From NCBI GenBank assembly GCA_018902385.1, contig JABSSW010000041.1:1-64000 (forward strand): a DNA stretch of 64,000 nucleotides. Reading direction: 5' to 3'. Shown one piece after another: positions 62,911 to 64,000 of this stretch; positions within the stretch are counted from its first letter, which is position 1, and each line of letters starts with the position of its first letter. The position numbers and the translations under genes are program-made. The notes below the pieces were generated by a model. The model saw nothing but the letters and a program-made list of their open reading frames with translations, was not told the origin of the DNA and did no database searches. This DNA is from Physcia stellaris. Lineage: Eukaryota; Ascomycota; Lecanoromycetes; Caliciales; Physciaceae.

Positions 62911-63350
62911 TTGACGCGATCAATTTAATTATTATTATTGTCTATATCAATGCAATCGTTGTTTTTCTTGATTTATTATGCAAATAAAATTTCTTTGATT
63001 TTTTTATTCTATATTATCTTTCAATCATCAAATTCTCGTACGATTAACATTAAACAATATGTCGTGAAATCAATTCGAATTTTTGCTCGATCGAACGATG
63101 AAACTTGTCAGTCTTTCATCGAATTTTTTTTTTCTCAATCACGTTTTTCTCGACGCGATCTATTTATGCGCTCGCACGTTTGAACGATGAAAATTTCAAA
63201 TCTCGTGTCTCATATGTAATCATGTCTTTTTCGTTGATTTCTAATTTTTTGTCTTTTGTCTTGTTTGTTTAATCTAACATTTATCGCGTAAAAATTTCAA
63301 ATCGTTCATAACTCAATGAATACATTGAAAATTGCATTCGGATTTGAGTT
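62911..63350. other. no gene recognised
   Basis: An 81-codon plus-strand frame (62938-63183) begins with a hydrophobic stretch but has no family resemblance. Nothing else seen. Confidence 0.35.
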
Positions 63351-63354
63351 CTGA

Positions 63355-63770
63355 TCTATCGAACTGATACAATATCAACGAAATCTCGAAACTTGATGAA
63401 AAGCTCGAAATACAAAGACTTAAAATTCTTTGTAAAATCGATCGTTGATTCGATCGAGTTTCATCATTTTTTTTAATTGCATTTCTTGCATCGATTTCAG
63501 TTTTGATTTTGAAATTTTCTCACGCGTCAGATTCATTGAGAAGACAATACGATATCAACAGAAATCTCGAAATTCGATAAACATTTCGAAAAACAACAAT
63601 TCAAAATCCGATATAAAATCAATCGTTGATTCGATCAAGTTCAATCTTATCACGTTTCAATTGCAAATTCTGCGTCAATTGCCAAATCGATTTCAGATTT
63701 CTCATACATGAATCTTTTGTCGACAAATCGATACGATATCAACGAATTTCCGAAACATAGTAATTGTCTA
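63355..63770. repeat. 170-185-bp satellite, three monomer starts
   Basis: 'gatacaatatcaacgaaatc' (about 63367), 'aatacgatatcaacagaaat' (about 63546) and 'gatacgatatcaacgaattt' (about 63730) are about 178 and 184 bases apart. Each is followed by 'tcgaaa', 'aaaatc.at.gttgattcgatc' and 'gatttcag'. These give the clearest measure of the monomer length. Confidence 0.8.
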
Positions 63771-64000
63771 TTTCATCAATCGCTCGTTCGATGAAGACGT
63801 TTCGACTGTAAAAATAATTCAAATTCTTTGATCGATTGTGCAAAACTGTTTTCGAGATCGAGCTGAATTTCAATTTACGCTCGATACGAAGTTTGATAAT
63901 TTTCTTCTCGAATTTCTATGACACGACATCGCGAATTTCGTCAACGCTATATCAATCGTTTGTATATCGAACAAAAGAAATCGTGATCGTGAATTGTGTT

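Noticed and set aside
1-64000. Classical CpA-directed RIP as the explanation
   Set aside because: CA and TG remain among the commonest dinucleotides and TA is not in excess, the opposite of what CpA-to-TpA mutation leaves.
1-64000. CpG methylation decay
   Set aside because: CG is plentiful (tcga, cgaa words everywhere), so CpG was not the target.
1-64000. Organelle or protist AT-rich genome
   Set aside because: The helicase architecture, Tad-like RNase H, short intron and TTAGGG-type end fit a fungal nuclear subtelomere better.

Overview
The window looks like a degenerate, repeat-rich, AT-rich subtelomeric block from a filamentous fungus, probably an ascomycete (Pezizomycotina). The grounds are a vertebrate/fungal-type telomere hexamer (CCCTAA) as the first bases, a telomere-linked RecQ-type helicase relic 4-9 kb inside it, relics of a Tad-like LINE and of a Gypsy-type Gag, and stacked satellites and minisatellites. 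I found no intact protein gene, rRNA or tRNA. The whole 64 kb is almost free of GG and CC: after the opening CCC the first CC is at 1055, with no GG or CC in between. CA, TG and CG stay common and TA is not enriched.

Layout. 1-7: telomere-like hexamer. 2.1-3.4 kb (+): Gag-like fossil of a Ty3/Gypsy element. 3.6-4.33 kb: long imperfect inverted repeat. 4.4-9.0 kb (-): mutated helicase gene (two C2H2-like modules, conserved middle domain, RecQ core, Cys-rich C-terminus) with a recognisable 58-nt intron. 9.6-13.0 kb: a 0.39-kb direct repeat pair, one arm of a 1.28-kb inverted duplication (other arm 21.7-23.0 kb) and a LINE RNase H relic. 15.2-16.2 kb: about 265-bp tandem units carrying an 18-bp minisatellite. 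16.5-24.3 kb: a satellite with a period of exactly 93 bp over long runs. 25.3-31.8 kb: a 2.4-kb tandem duplication and related repeats. 32.36-35.52 kb: an LTR-like fossil with 186-bp terminal repeats around a C2H2 zinc-finger gene relic. 35.9-39.3 kb and 62.1-63.8 kb: a 170-185-bp satellite, partly in 1-kb higher-order units. 40.4-40.8 kb: about 33-bp repeats. 41-52 kb: mostly featureless, with one long, nearly open frame at 45.4-46.0 kb. 52.26-52.52 kb: poly-A minisatellite. 54.2-57.3 kb: tandem block of about 1 kb per unit. 57.3-62 kb: small duplications and unassigned sequence.

How it fits together. Every recognisable protein relic shows the same damage: Gly to Glu/Asp/Asn/Arg/Lys, Pro to Ser, Thr to Ile, Trp to stop. 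This is C-to-T change on both strands, mainly where C is followed by C (CpC, giving TpC) and partly CpT, while CpA and CpG are spared. It resembles repeat-induced point mutation but has a different target dinucleotide from the CpA-directed process of classical ascomycete RIP. That signature, and the duplicated layout it sits on, are the most interesting things here.
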